A DNA stretch of 33,657 bases from an uncultured Campylobacter sp. (GCF_905372745.1 NZ_CAJPQR010000023.1:1-33657); one strand, 5' to 3'; counted from the first letter of the stretch, positions 1 to 8,879 are shown. Program-made: numbers and translations. Notes: generated by a model not told the origin, from the letters alone.

Positions 1-1
1 A

Positions 2-529
2 AATCTTTTTGAAATTTTAAAATCCGTTTTAAAACTAAATATTTTTATAATCTTAGTCGTCTTAAGCCTCGTTCTTTACGGAGAATACGCGCTTGCAAAG
101 CTGATATTTATAAGGTCGAATTTGATCATACTTTTTGGGCGGCTGGCTTTTTATAGGAGCGATTATTTTAGTATCGCGCTTGCGGTTTCGTCGCTAAATT
201 TAGGCGATAAGCTAACGGCGATTTTTTATTTTAGCGCCAAATTTACGGCCGATCTTAAAACGATATTTGCAAGGCTAAAAAAGACTCTAAAAGTTCGGGG
301 ATTTGAGCCTAAAGCCTCGCTTTTTACCTATAAAATTTACGCAAATTTAGTCGCTATGCTTTTTTTAGAGGCGTTTTATAAGGCTAGCGTCCTTGAAAAA
401 ACCTTCGTTTGCAGGGGATTTGACGGCAAACTTTACGGGGATAAAAGCCTTAAAATAAGCGTTAAAGACGCTGCCATAATCGCTTTAACGGCGTGTTGTT
501 ATATTTTTAGTTTAGGAGTCCTGATATGA
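2..529 (+). CDS. ECF transporter transmembrane (T) component, CbiQ/NikQ type, 5' truncated
   Basis: The frame is open from base 2, so the gene begins before the window; a possible TTG at 122 is internal. The product is the membrane coupling subunit of an energy-coupling-factor importer, the class used for cobalt, nickel and some vitamins. Visible support: hydrophobic segments at both ends (one just after the window edge, one at the C-terminus) and a cytoplasmic stretch with two Arg-Gly-Phe motifs (VRGFEP and CRGFDG), matching the paired Ala-Arg-Gly-type coupling-helix motifs that dock on the ATPase. It overlaps the downstream ATPase gene by four bases (ATGA), so the two are translationally coupled. 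The substrate-specific component must lie upstream, outside the window. Cobalt or nickel is the likely substrate from family resemblance; this is inference. Confidence 0.8.
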   Translation, partial: NLFEILKSVLKLNIFIILVVLSLVLYGEYALAKLIFIRSNLIILFGRLAFYRSDYFSIALAVSSLNLGDKLTAIFYFSAKFTADLKTIFARLKKTLKVRGFEPKASLFTYKIYANLVAMLFLEAFYKASVLEKTFVCRGFDGKLYGDKSLKISVKDAAIIALTACCYIFSLGVLI

Positions 530-1176
530 GCTGCACGATAAGCCTAAAAAACGTCTGCGCCAAAATAGGCGAAAGAACGCTTTTTGAAAATCTAAATTTA
601 AACGCGACGCACAAGGATAAAATCGCTCTCATAGGTCCAAACGGCTGCGGTAAAAGCACCTTGCTCGAGATAATGGCGGGGCTTAAAGCACCTTGCGGCG
701 GGCATATCGAGCTTTTTCACCATAAAATTTCAAATCTCGAGGAGTACAAGCCGTTTCGCCGCGACGTAGGCTATCTTTTTCAAGAAAGCAACGATTGTTT
801 CATCTGCCCGAGCGTACTTGATGACGTGATGTTTTCGCTACTTAGCCGCGGCGAGGACGAGGACGGCGCTAGTGCTAAAGCAGAGGAAATTTTACGCGAG
901 CTTGAAATTTGGCATCTAAAAGACGAGATAGTGTTTAACCTCTCCGGAGGCGAGAAAAAGCTCGTCGCGTTAGCGGGGATACTGGTATCTAAGCCTAAAA
1001 TTTTACTACTTGACGAGCCTACGACCGCGCTTGATGCACAGATGCAAGCAAGGATAGCCGCTATCTTAAAATCCCTCGACGTCACGCAGATAATCGTCTC
1101 TCACGACAAGGAATTTATAAGCGATGTAGCGAGCGCGATGTACCGTCTAACCAAAAACGGACTAGAGTCGATATAA
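526..1176 (+). CDS. ECF transporter ATP-binding protein, CbiO/NikO type
   Basis: ATPase that powers the transporter encoded just upstream. All ABC motifs are present in order: Walker A GPNGCGKST near residue 37, Q-loop LFQES, signature LSGGEKK, Walker B ILLLDEP followed by the D-loop, and switch histidine in VSHDKEF. Its 216 residues are somewhat short for CbiO (usually about 230-280) because the C-terminal extension is missing. The ATG lies inside the stop region of the T-component gene. A single ATPase gene implies a homodimer. It belongs with the upstream membrane subunit, not with modAB: a 109-bp gap carrying a promoter-like -10 box separates it from modA. Confidence 0.88.
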   Translation: MSCTISLKNVCAKIGERTLFENLNLNATHKDKIALIGPNGCGKSTLLEIMAGLKAPCGGHIELFHHKISNLEEYKPFRRDVGYLFQESNDCFICPSVLDDVMFSLLSRGEDEDGASAKAEEILRELEIWHLKDEIVFNLSGGEKKLVALAGILVSKPKILLLDEPTTALDAQMQARIAAILKSLDVTQIIVSHDKEFISDVASAMYRLTKNGLESI

Positions 1177-1233
1177 AATATTTTTGTTTATACTTCTTTA
1201 AAAAAACTCCGAAAACAGCAAAATTTATCAATG

Positions 1234-1239
1234 TATAAT
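1234..1239 (+). promoter_or_regulatory. Probable -10 box for modA
   Basis: TATAAT preceded by TG (extended -10 form, TGTATAAT), 47 bases ahead of the modA ATG in an AT-rich gap. It is the only perfect -10 match between the ECF ATPase stop and modA. No clear -35 box is seen, which is normal for Campylobacter sigma-70 promoters. Confidence 0.6.
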
Positions 1240-1285
1240 AATATATTTCATAAAATTACTAAATTTTATTACAAAGGAGAATTTT

Positions 1286-1987
1286 ATGAAAAAATTACTA
1301 CTTATTTCTATCGCGGCCGCGGTGGCATTCGGCGGCGAAAATTTACTCATGGGCGCTGGCGGCGGATACAAAAAACCGGTCAGCGAAGTGATAGAAAATC
1401 TCAAAAAAGACGGCGTGCAGATCGAGGGCGCGTTTGCAAATTTAGGCCAACTCACCATCCAAGCAAAAGAGGGCAAGATGGCTGCGATCGTGGGCGACGA
1501 GGCGTTTTTAAAGAAAACGGATCTGGATATAAAGGGCTATGAGCGCATCGGCAAGGGCGCTTTGGTGCTAGTCACGCCAAAAGGCAAGCAGATAAAAGAC
1601 GTATCTGAGCTAAAAAATCTAGCTAAAATCGCGATGCCCGATGCTAAAAAAGCGATCTACGGTGTGAGGACTACCGAGTTTTTGAAAAATTCGGGACTAG
1701 AGGCCGATCTAGCGCCTAAAATGCTACCCGTTGCAGGCGTACCGCAAGTAGTCGCCTACGTAGCAAACGGCGAAGTGGACGCGGGCTTTATCAACTCGAC
1801 CGAGGCCGTGGCTAGAGAGGGCGAGTTTGGCAGCGTGATCTACATCGATGAGGCGCTTTATAGTCCGGTTTTCATCTCGGCGGCCAAGCTTCCTGCGTGC
1901 GAAGGTAACAAGGCGTGCGCTAAATTTATAGACGAGATAAAAACCCCTCGCTCGAAGGAAATTTTCGCTAAATTCGGGCTAAAATAA
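1286..1987 (+). CDS. modA: ModA-like molybdate/tungstate ABC transporter substrate-binding protein
   Basis: Periplasmic binding protein that captures an oxyanion for an ABC importer. The N-terminus is a Sec signal peptide (MKKLLLISIAAAVAFGGE), so the mature protein is about 215 residues, typical for ModA. The hinge and C-lobe pattern is ModA-like: a GKGALVLVTPKGK strand, a DVSELKN helix, an IAMPDAKKA segment, and a late VVAYVANGEVDAGFINSTEA segment corresponding to the conserved region that reports on downstream state. The start is set by an ACAAAGGAG ribosome site nine bases upstream. The next gene is a ModB-like permease, which supports molybdate or tungstate as ligand. Formate dehydrogenase encoded 8 kb away needs this metal. 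Which of the two oxyanions is preferred cannot be told from sequence. Confidence 0.78.
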   Translation: MKKLLLISIAAAVAFGGENLLMGAGGGYKKPVSEVIENLKKDGVQIEGAFANLGQLTIQAKEGKMAAIVGDEAFLKKTDLDIKGYERIGKGALVLVTPKGKQIKDVSELKNLAKIAMPDAKKAIYGVRTTEFLKNSGLEADLAPKMLPVAGVPQVVAYVANGEVDAGFINSTEAVAREGEFGSVIYIDEALYSPVFISAAKLPACEGNKACAKFIDEIKTPRSKEIFAKFGLK

Positions 1988-2023
1988 TTTAAATCGCCGG
2001 CTTTTGGCTCAGCCGAAATACCT

Positions 2024-2056
2024 TCAAATTTGACGTAAAATTTGCGTCAAATTTGA
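2024..2056 (+). terminator. 12-bp perfect inverted repeat between modA and modB
   Basis: TCAAATTTGACG (2024-2035) pairs exactly with CGTCAAATTTGA (2045-2056) around a 9-nt loop, followed by a short TTTAAA. It sits 37 bases after the modA stop. Such a hairpin could act as a partial terminator or 3' stabiliser, making the binding protein more abundant than the permease. The U-tract is weak, so it is unlikely to be a full stop. Confidence 0.5.
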
Positions 2057-2127
2057 TTTAAACGCTAAAATTTATTCGCTAGATTTCGCTTGAGCAAAAA
2101 GCAAAATTTAACGAAAAAAGGAAAAAT

Positions 2128-2793
2128 TTGCACGAACTCGCCTGGCTCGTCCATCCGCTACTTTTAAGTGCCAAAACGCTCGCCGTTACTTTCGTACTGC
2201 TCCTGTTTTTGGGGCTTGGCGCGGCTTATTTTTTGGCGTTTTACCGCGGCAAATTTAAAGCCGTCTTAGAGGCGGCCGTGATGTTTCCGCTCATTTTTCC
2301 GCCGATTGCTACGGGATTTTTACTGCTTTACGTCTTGGGGCGAAACGGCGTGATCGGCAAGGCGTTAAATTTACAGATCGTTTTTAGCTTTTCGGCGCTT
2401 GTTATAGCTTCGTTTTTGGCGGGCTTGCCGCTGTTTGTAAAACCCGTTCAAAGCGCGCTTGAAAGCCTTCCCAAAAGCCTAATCGAAGCGGGTCAAAGCC
2501 TAGGCAAAAATCGCTTTGAGATCGCCGTTTTTATCCTCATTCCAAACGTATTTAAAAGCGTCGTTTCGGCGCTCGTTTTGGCTCTGGCTCGCGGCCTTGG
2601 GGAGGTTGGTATCACGCTGATGCTAGGCGGAAATATCGTGGGCAAAACCGACACCGTTTCGCTAGCGATTTATAACGCGGTTTACGACGGCGAAAACGGC
2701 CGCGCGCTTGTTTTGAGCGTGATTTTGGTCGTGCTTAGTTTGGTGCTTTTTGGGTTTATAAATTTTCTCGAGCGAGCTAAAAAGAACGGCTGA
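2128..2793 (+). CDS. modB: ModB-like molybdate/tungstate ABC transporter permease
   Basis: Inner-membrane permease of 221 residues, the usual ModB length, with about five hydrophobic helices. The permease coupling (EAA) loop is clear: EAGQSLGKNRFEIAVFILIP around residues 130-150, followed by the ModB-typical ALARGLGEVGITLMLGGN. Translation starts at TTG, chosen because an AAAAGGA ribosome site lies six bases upstream and the first helix follows directly. The gene is 140 bp after modA. Its ATPase partner ModC is not encoded next door: the following 400 bp carry no gene and the next gene is on the other strand. The ATPase must therefore come from elsewhere in the genome. Confidence 0.85.
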   Translation: MHELAWLVHPLLLSAKTLAVTFVLLLFLGLGAAYFLAFYRGKFKAVLEAAVMFPLIFPPIATGFLLLYVLGRNGVIGKALNLQIVFSFSALVIASFLAGLPLFVKPVQSALESLPKSLIEAGQSLGKNRFEIAVFILIPNVFKSVVSALVLALARGLGEVGITLMLGGNIVGKTDTVSLAIYNAVYDGENGRALVLSVILVVLSLVLFGFINFLERAKKNG

Positions 2794-3192
2794 AGCGATA
2801 AAATTAAGACAAAAAACTAGGTTTTGTGCAGTTTAAATTTGCGCCGTATGTATTTTTGCGGCCGGATTTAAATCCGCAAATTTACGTAAATTTCGCGCCC
2901 GTACGAAAGCAGGCTAATTAAAATAAATAAATAAACGCAAATTTAAGCGCGCTAAATTTAGCCTTTATGCCCGCATAAACGTTAAAGGCGCGTGCGGCTA
3001 AGTCGCCGCTAAATTTGGATAAATAAATGATTAAATTTAACTCAAGCACCTTTGAACTAAATTTAGCCAGGCTAAAGGCGATCGGTTCTTGCGCCTAAAG
3101 GGTCAATTTAAGCAAGTCGCGGCAATTCGTTTACCGATGTGCAGGCAAGCCGCGCTGCCTCGTTTAAAACCTGTCATGCCGTAAATGCGAAT
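2794..3192. other. 400-bp gene-free spacer between convergent modB and torD-like genes
   Basis: No convincing reading frame on either strand. It is full of AAATTT words and short palindromes: TTTGCGG (2855-2861) against CCGCAAA (2874-2880), AAATTTA against TAAATTT (2939-2959), and TTATGC-CC-GCATAA (2965-2978). The first could terminate transcription from either side. The position where modC would be expected holds no recognisable ATPase remnant. Confidence 0.6.
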
Positions 3193-3912
3193 TTAGTCGT
3201 CAAATTCCTGCGAGATAACGGGCGAGAACTCCTCCCAACGGAGTTTGGTTTTGGCCGTAGGCATCTTGCTTTGAAACGGCTCTTTTTTCATCGAGGCTAC
3301 CGCCGCGCTGTCGCCGATCGGCGCAGGAGGAGCCTCTACGCCTAGCACCGCGCGCTCAAGATCGATAAAATCGCGCAAGATAACCGCGTAAGAGGCGAAA
3401 AAGTTGGCATTTTTGTGAGCGGATAAAAATTTGATAAATTCGTCGATAAATTTGTTCGTAACGTCCGTAAATAGCTTGCTGCTGATATTTGCCGCGCCCG
3501 CTACTTCGTCGCGCAAAAAGGTCGCCGTGGCTAAAAATATAAATCCGACGTAGTCCTCGCTGTCTTTGCAGGCGTCCTTGTCTCTGCGGTACGGGCTTAG
3601 CTTCAGACACTCGATCACGCGCAGCCTAGCCGCGCCGTCGTCGCGTCCGTCCTCGTAAAATGAGGCGTTTAGCGGGATGTTGGAGTAAGAAAAGTCAAAA
3701 AGCACGTCGTTTTGCTCTCTGGCGAATTTCTCAAAGTCAAATTTGGCTAAATTTGCAAACGCAACTTCGCTCTGGGGCGTAACCGGGCTAGTCGCTAGGT
3801 AGGCTAGCTGCTCGCGCCAGCGGTCAAATTTACCGCCGTGCTCGTGAAAAAACAGCGGATAAGCCAAAAACTCGTAAAAATACGCGCGCGCCTTGGTTAA
3901 GTTATTATCCAT
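3193..3912 (-). CDS. TorD-family molybdoenzyme chaperone, probably for formate dehydrogenase
   Basis: Cytoplasmic all-helical chaperone of the TorD/DmsD class, which holds a Tat-exported molybdoenzyme until its cofactor is inserted. The 239-residue length and several motifs fit: an N-terminal ARAYFYEFLAYPLFF helix, an aromatic YSNIPLNASFYEDGRDDG segment matching the family's conserved region, and a VTNKFIDEFIKFL helix before a charged C-terminal tail. No signal peptide or cysteine cluster. It starts eight bases inside the end of the polyferredoxin gene with an AAGAGG site just upstream, so the two are co-translated. Neighbouring selAB and the downstream fdhAB operon point to FdhA as client. 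Assignment to the family is firm; the client is inferred. Confidence 0.82.
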   Translation of the reverse strand: MDNNLTKARAYFYEFLAYPLFFHEHGGKFDRWREQLAYLATSPVTPQSEVAFANLAKFDFEKFAREQNDVLFDFSYSNIPLNASFYEDGRDDGAARLRVIECLKLSPYRRDKDACKDSEDYVGFIFLATATFLRDEVAGAANISSKLFTDVTNKFIDEFIKFLSAHKNANFFASYAVILRDFIDLERAVLGVEAPPAPIGDSAAVASMKKEPFQSKMPTAKTKLRWEEFSPVISQEFDD

Positions 3913-5575
3913 TTAAAACCTCTTCTCTCATTTGATCCATTTGCGCTTTTATCATTACTTTGGCTTTGCAGTCCGAACAGCAGTACAGCGTCTTTAGCTT
4001 GGCTTTGTCGCCGTTAAATTTAGGCGCCATGATCGAGGCGATCTTTTCGACGGCCTTTTTGGTCGCAAACTCCTTGCCGCACTCGATACAGGCGAAAAGC
4101 TCGTCTCTGGCTAGCTCGCTAAAGGTAAAGAAGCTAGGCTCCAGATCGATCTTGCCGGGACGTAAAAATATCGTGTCTTTTTCCGCGCAGCTAAGCTCGC
4201 AGTATCCGCACGCGGTGCAGACGCTCGGGTTAAAGACGATGGAGTTTGTCTTTTTATCGGCGACTAGAGCAGCGACGTTGCACGCTCCCACACAGCTTAG
4301 GCATAGCGTGCAGGTGTCTTGATTTATCTCGACGCGGCCGTATCTGATGAGCTCGGTGGTGCTAACGGAGCCTAAATTTTGATCTCCGACTAGCCACTCT
4401 AGGCGTTTGGCGAAAATCTCGCGCTTAGGCAGTGCGTACTCGGCGATGGAGTGCTGCGAGCCCTCGATAAATTTAGCCTGAGATAGGGCGCTTTTTAGCT
4501 TGTCTTCGTTCCCTGCGACTAGGACGGCTTTTTCGTTAAATTTAAGCTCGTAAATTTGATTTACGATATCCACCGCGTCTTTGGTACCTTTGCCGATATT
4601 TTGCTCGTAGATCACGACCTGTGCGCCGCTTTCTTGAAGTAGCGTGAGCAGATGCGTCTCGCTCAAAAATCTCTCGCCGCTCACGGCAAAAGGCAGCACG
4701 TTTGCGGGTAAATTTACGCTTAGGTTTTCTAAATTTGCCTTTGCAGGCACGACTAGAGCGATCTTGCCTTGGTAGAGTTTGGCTATCTGGGCAAACGAAT
4801 TTTGCGGCATATCGGAGTAATCAAGCGCGCCGCTAGGGCAGACGCTCACGCAGCCGCCGCAGTTTATGCAGTCGATGTGAGAGAAAACTAGGTGCTTGGT
4901 CTCGTCCTCTTTTAGGATCGCTACCGTAGGGCAGGCCTCGACGCACCTGCCGCATATCTCGTGTCTGCGCTCGTGATACTGGCAGATCGTGGAGTCGTAG
5001 TGGACGTGGCTTTTAAATTTAAATTTCGGGCTTTGCGCGTCTAGCAGCGAGGCGATTTCCTCGTCGCTTTTGCCCGCGATTTCGTAGCAGCCGCTTTGCT
5101 TTAGCATGTATTCGCGCGCGTTTTCGACGAGGAAAAAGTCGCAGTCCACCTCAAACTCGCCGTCCGGGCGCAGCACTAGCACGCTTAGCTCGCCTGCTGC
5201 GCCGTAGATAAATTTGATCTCAAAATGCGTCAGCTCGATGGTTTTAAAGCCTTTTTCTTTGAGCAAATTCGCCAAATTTTCGCGGCCGCCGTTGCTAACG
5301 ATCACGACGTTTTTGCCGACTTGCTTTTCGTAGTCGATGTCGCGCGCTAGGTCAAAGGCGCTGGCTCTAGCTTCATAAAGCAAAAGCGTGTTTTTAGCCT
5401 TATCTAGCACCGAGTCGGCGGTATTTTTTAGATAAAAATTTATCTCAGGCGCTACGACGCTTGATTTTAGTTTGGGCGAATTTGAGACGAGATACTCGCC
5501 TTTGCCGTTTATCTCGATCTGCTCGTTTAGCATCAAATTTTCGTCAAAATCGTTGTAAAAACCGAATTCTTTCAT
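3905..5575 (-). CDS. Polyferredoxin with four [4Fe-4S] sites, linked to formate dehydrogenase/selenoprotein genes
   Basis: Cytoplasmic iron-sulfur protein of 556 residues without signal peptide. The first ~190 residues have no motif I recognise. Two ferredoxin motifs follow (CGRCVEACP after an extra CQYHERRHEIC, and CINCGGCVSVCP), then a ~150-residue insert with alpha/beta character, then a second pair (CTLCLSCVGAC and CTACGYCELSC). A C-terminal CIECG ... CCSDC pair resembles a zinc or single-cluster site. A GGGGAGA ribosome site precedes the ATG. The place next to a TorD chaperone and divergent from selA-selB is the same as that of the ferredoxin gene beside selAB in C. jejuni, as I recall it. 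It may pass electrons for maturation of, or from, formate dehydrogenase; its reaction is unknown. Confidence 0.8.
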   Translation of the reverse strand: MKEFGFYNDFDENLMLNEQIEINGKGEYLVSNSPKLKSSVVAPEINFYLKNTADSVLDKAKNTLLLYEARASAFDLARDIDYEKQVGKNVVIVSNGGRENLANLLKEKGFKTIELTHFEIKFIYGAAGELSVLVLRPDGEFEVDCDFFLVENAREYMLKQSGCYEIAGKSDEEIASLLDAQSPKFKFKSHVHYDSTICQYHERRHEICGRCVEACPTVAILKEDETKHLVFSHIDCINCGGCVSVCPSGALDYSDMPQNSFAQIAKLYQGKIALVVPAKANLENLSVNLPANVLPFAVSGERFLSETHLLTLLQESGAQVVIYEQNIGKGTKDAVDIVNQIYELKFNEKAVLVAGNEDKLKSALSQAKFIEGSQHSIAEYALPKREIFAKRLEWLVGDQNLGSVSTTELIRYGRVEINQDTCTLCLSCVGACNVAALVADKKTNSIVFNPSVCTACGYCELSCAEKDTIFLRPGKIDLEPSFFTFSELARDELFACIECGKEFATKKAVEKIASIMAPKFNGDKAKLKTLYCCSDCKAKVMIKAQMDQMREEVLNG

Positions 5576-5696
5576 GATTTTCTCCCCGCGCTGCGCGTTA
5601 TCAAAATTAAGCGCATTTTAATACTAAAGGCATTAATAGGCTCTGAATTTTTACATTTATTTTTTTTAATAAGATTAGATTTATCCAAATTTATGC

Positions 5697-5702
5697 TAAA
5701 AT
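5697..5702 (+). promoter_or_regulatory. Possible -10 box for selA-selB
   Basis: TAAAAT within TTATGCTAAAATCG, 34 bases before the selA start, in the 161-bp gap between the divergent polyferredoxin and selA genes. A T-rich run at 5651-5668 lies upstream, as in Campylobacter promoters. The match is imperfect. Confidence 0.35.
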
Positions 5703-5736
5703 CGCGCTCGGTAACACAAATTTACTAGGAGCGAAT

Positions 5737-7062
5737 TTGAACGAACTACGAAAACTCCCGCAGATAGATAAATTTATAAAAAACGAGCGATTTTCCGGGC
5801 TTGATATTAGCTTGCTCACCAAAGTCGCTAGGTGCGAGCTAGAGAGCCTCCGCGCTCAAATTTTAGGCGGGCAAAACTGCCCGGGGCTTGATACTATCGT
5901 CCAAAACACGCTCGCAAGATACAAAAAGGCGTCAAATTTGAGCCTACGCAATCTAATAAACGCAACCGGCGTCATCATCCACACGAACCTCGGCCGTAGC
6001 GCGATCGATCCAGAAATTTTACGCCGAGCCCAGCCTGTTATCACGGGATATTCAAATTTAGAATACAGCGTCGAAAAGGGCGGCCGCTCAAACCGCTACG
6101 ACTACGTGGGCGGGCTGCTGGCGGAGCTTTTTGGCTTTGAGGACGCCGTCGTCGTAAATAACAACGCAAGCGCGGTATTTTTGGTGCTAAATACCTTCTC
6201 AAAAGGCGGCGAATCTATCATCAGCAGAGGCGAGCTAGTCGAGATCGGCGGGAGCTTTCGCGTACCAGAAGTCATGGTAAACTCGGGCGCGATCCTGCGC
6301 GAAGTGGGCACGACGAATAAAACCAATCTGCGCGACTATGAGGAAGCGATAAACGAAAACTCGAAGCTGATTTTAAAGGTGCATAGGTCAAATTTCGACA
6401 TCGTGGGCTTTAGCGAGGAAGTAGCGATGCCGGATCTTAGTGCGCTGGCAAGAGAGCGAAATCTCATTGATTATTTTGATCTTGGCGGCGGATTTTACGG
6501 CGAGCTGCCTTACGGTCTGGGGCGCAACGAGCCGAATCTAAAAAATCTAAAAGACGCCTCGCTCGTTAGCTTTAGCGGCGATAAGCTCTTTGGCTCCGTG
6601 CAGTGCGGCATAATCCTAGGTAAACGCGAACTAATAGCAAAACTAAAGAAAAATCAGCTGTTAAGAATGCTGCGCGTGGATAAGGTGATCATCTCGCTAC
6701 TGGCTGAAAGCGTCAAAGCCTACGCAAACCGCGAATTTGAGCTTATCACGACGATAAAGCAGCTATATAAAAGCGAACAGGAGCTGGAAAACACGGCAAA
6801 TTTCATAAACTCGCGGCTAAAAACTCCGCTTGAAGTCGTGCGCACTACGACCTATGTGGGCGGTGGCACGATGCCAAACAAACGCATACCTAGCGTCGCG
6901 TTGGCCGTCAAAGGAAACGCGAACGAAAATGAGGCTAAATTTAGGAAAAATCTCGTGATCGGGCGCATAGAGGAGGGTAAATTTTTACTCGATCTTCGCA
7001 GCGTGCTGGACGCGGACGTGCAAAATTTGATAGAAAAAATCAACGAAACGGATGAAAAATGA
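5737..7062 (+). CDS. selA: L-seryl-tRNA(Sec) selenium transferase
   Basis: PLP enzyme that converts seryl-tRNA(Sec) to selenocysteinyl-tRNA(Sec) with selenophosphate. At 441 residues it is slightly shorter than E. coli SelA (about 460). Recognisable regions: N-terminal LRKLPQIDKF, the NATGVIIHTNLGRS segment, YSNLEYSVEKGGRSNRY, NNNASAVFLVLNT, the LVEIGGSFRVPEVM segment, and SFSGDKLFGSVQCG carrying the PLP lysine near residue 283. The start is TTG, supported by an AGGAG site six bases upstream and by alignment of the N-terminal domain directly from it. It overlaps selB by four bases. Its need in this locus is explained by the selenocysteine codon in fdhA. Confidence 0.95.
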   Translation: MNELRKLPQIDKFIKNERFSGLDISLLTKVARCELESLRAQILGGQNCPGLDTIVQNTLARYKKASNLSLRNLINATGVIIHTNLGRSAIDPEILRRAQPVITGYSNLEYSVEKGGRSNRYDYVGGLLAELFGFEDAVVVNNNASAVFLVLNTFSKGGESIISRGELVEIGGSFRVPEVMVNSGAILREVGTTNKTNLRDYEEAINENSKLILKVHRSNFDIVGFSEEVAMPDLSALARERNLIDYFDLGGGFYGELPYGLGRNEPNLKNLKDASLVSFSGDKLFGSVQCGIILGKRELIAKLKKNQLLRMLRVDKVIISLLAESVKAYANREFELITTIKQLYKSEQELENTANFINSRLKTPLEVVRTTTYVGGGTMPNKRIPSVALAVKGNANENEAKFRKNLVIGRIEEGKFLLDLRSVLDADVQNLIEKINETDEK

Positions 7063-8879
7063 GCTTAATAATAGGAACGGCCGGGCACATCGACCACGGC
7101 AAAACGGCGCTGATAAAGGAACTAAACGGCTTTGAGGGCGACAGGCTAGAGGAGGAGCAAAAGCGCGGGATCACGATCGACCTTAGCTTTTCAAATTTGA
7201 GCAAAAACGGCGAAAATATCGCATTTATCGACGTGCCTGGGCATGAAAATTTGATCAAAACGATGATTAGCGGCGCGTACGGATTTGACGCGTGCCTCTT
7301 CGTCGTGGCGGCAAACGACGGGCTTATGCCTCAGTCTTTGGAACATTTGGAGGTTTTAAATATCCTTGGCGTTCGCTCTCTCATCGTCGCGCTAACAAAG
7401 TGCGACCTAGCTAGCGCAGAGCTAATCGAGCAGCGAAAAAGCGAAATTTACGCTGCCGCGCAAAACTACAAAAATCTACAAATTTTAGAGATTTTCCCGG
7501 TTAGCATTAAAGATAGCGCGAGCATTGACGAGCTGCGAAATTATCTTTTCACGCTAAAGGCGGCCAACCGCGAGCAAGAGGGCGTTTTTAGATACTACAT
7601 CGACCGCGTTTTTAGTCTAAAAGGTATCGGAAACGTAGTCACGGGCACCGTGATAGAGGGCAGCGTGAGCAAAAACGAGAAGCTGTTTAACTATGACGCG
7701 GGCAAAGAGGTGCAGGTGCGAAGCGTGCAGAGCCACGATACATTCGTTGACCGTGCTGGAGTTAGCAGCCGCGTGGCGCTAAATTTGACGGGAATAGAGC
7801 TAAACGATCTAAAAAAAGGACAATTGCTCAGTAAAAAGGGCTTTTTTAGAGGATTTCGCGAGATAGACGCAATAGTTTTTGCCCGCGAGCTAACGCATGG
7901 GCAGAGCGTGACGTTTTGCGTCGGCGCAAAGGCCGCGCCCGCAAAGGCGCTGGTTCTTAGCGAAAAAGAGGGCGGGATATTTGCGACGTTTAAATTTGAA
8001 AGGGATATGTTTTTAAAATTTGACGAACCCTTCGTGCTCATCGCAAACGGTCGCGTCATAGGCGGCGGCAGGGTGCTAAACGCCGTGAGCGAACCGATGA
8101 AAAAATCAAGCAAAATTTCGTTTTTAAACGCGCTGCTTAAAAAGGACTTCGTGAGTGCCTTTGCGATGTTAAAAGATACGCATAAAAACGGCTTTGGCAT
8201 CATCTCGGCCTATCAGCGTTTCGGGCTAAACCACGAGGAAGCCGTAGCTATCGCCAAACAAACGCCAAACGTATTCGTCGATGAAAAAGCGCTAAATATC
8301 TACGATCTAAGCGCGGTCGATAGGATAAAAAGCGCGGTCAAATTTATGATAGAGAAGAACGAATTTGCGGTATTTTCGGCTACGAGTATCAGCCTAAAGC
8401 TCTCATGGGCTAGCGAAAACATCGCTCAAAAGGCGCTTGACGAGCTAGAAAGCGCGGGCGCGATAACCAAAAACGACGGCGTCTATACCAAAACGGGCGT
8501 GGATATGAGCAAGCTAAAAATCAGGCTCGAGGAGAAAATTTACGAGATTTTGCAAAGCGGAAATTTAGCTCCCCTGGCGCCTTATAACATCTACGACGAG
8601 CTTGAGATAGACCGCGTTAGCGGCGATAACGCGCTAAAAAAGCTAACCGGTATCGGACGCGTGGTGAGGCTCGCGCATAATCTTTTCGTAACGTCAAAAG
8701 CCCTAAACGAGGCGCTTGCCAAGCTAAAAGCCGTCATTGCCGCGCAAGGGTTCGTAAACGTGACGAACGCGAAAGAGGCGTTAAATTTAAGCAGAAAATA
8801 CATAATCGCCTACCTAGAGCAACTCGATCTGGATCCCAATATCGTTAAAAATGGCACCGACCGAGTTTTAAAAGCGTGA
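7059..8879 (+). CDS. selB: Selenocysteine-specific translation elongation factor
   Basis: GTPase that delivers selenocysteyl-tRNA to a UGA codon by binding the SECIS hairpin of the mRNA. G1 GHIDHGKT spans residues 9-16, G3 is DVPGHE near 60, G4 is TKCD near 114. Two beta-barrel domains follow (GIGNVVTGTVIEGSV and later), then the C-terminal winged-helix region ending in AKEALNLSRKYIIAYLEQLD, the typical SECIS-binding end. The 606-residue length matches bacterial SelB. The ATG is within the selA stop region, so both are made together. The recoding signal it reads in this window is the hairpin after the UGA at 10734. Confidence 0.95.
   Translation: MSLIIGTAGHIDHGKTALIKELNGFEGDRLEEEQKRGITIDLSFSNLSKNGENIAFIDVPGHENLIKTMISGAYGFDACLFVVAANDGLMPQSLEHLEVLNILGVRSLIVALTKCDLASAELIEQRKSEIYAAAQNYKNLQILEIFPVSIKDSASIDELRNYLFTLKAANREQEGVFRYYIDRVFSLKGIGNVVTGTVIEGSVSKNEKLFNYDAGKEVQVRSVQSHDTFVDRAGVSSRVALNLTGIELNDLKKGQLLSKKGFFRGFREIDAIVFARELTHGQSVTFCVGAKAAPAKALVLSEKEGGIFATFKFERDMFLKFDEPFVLIANGRVIGGGRVLNAVSEPMKKSSKISFLNALLKKDFVSAFAMLKDTHKNGFGIISAYQRFGLNHEEAVAIAKQTPNVFVDEKALNIYDLSAVDRIKSAVKFMIEKNEFAVFSATSISLKLSWASENIAQKALDELESAGAITKNDGVYTKTGVDMSKLKIRLEEKIYEILQSGNLAPLAPYNIYDELEIDRVSGDNALKKLTGIGRVVRLAHNLFVTSKALNEALAKLKAVIAAQGFVNVTNAKEALNLSRKYIIAYLEQLDLDPNIVKNGTDRVLKA

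Noticed and set aside
526..1176. Reading the first ATPase as ModC for modAB
   Set aside because: It overlaps the ECF T-component gene, carries CbiO-type features, lacks the C-terminal molybdate-binding domain, and is separated from modA by a promoter.
3139..3345. Plus-strand 68-codon frame at the end of the modB-torD spacer
   Set aside because: Most of it is antisense to the TorD-family gene and it has no ribosome site.
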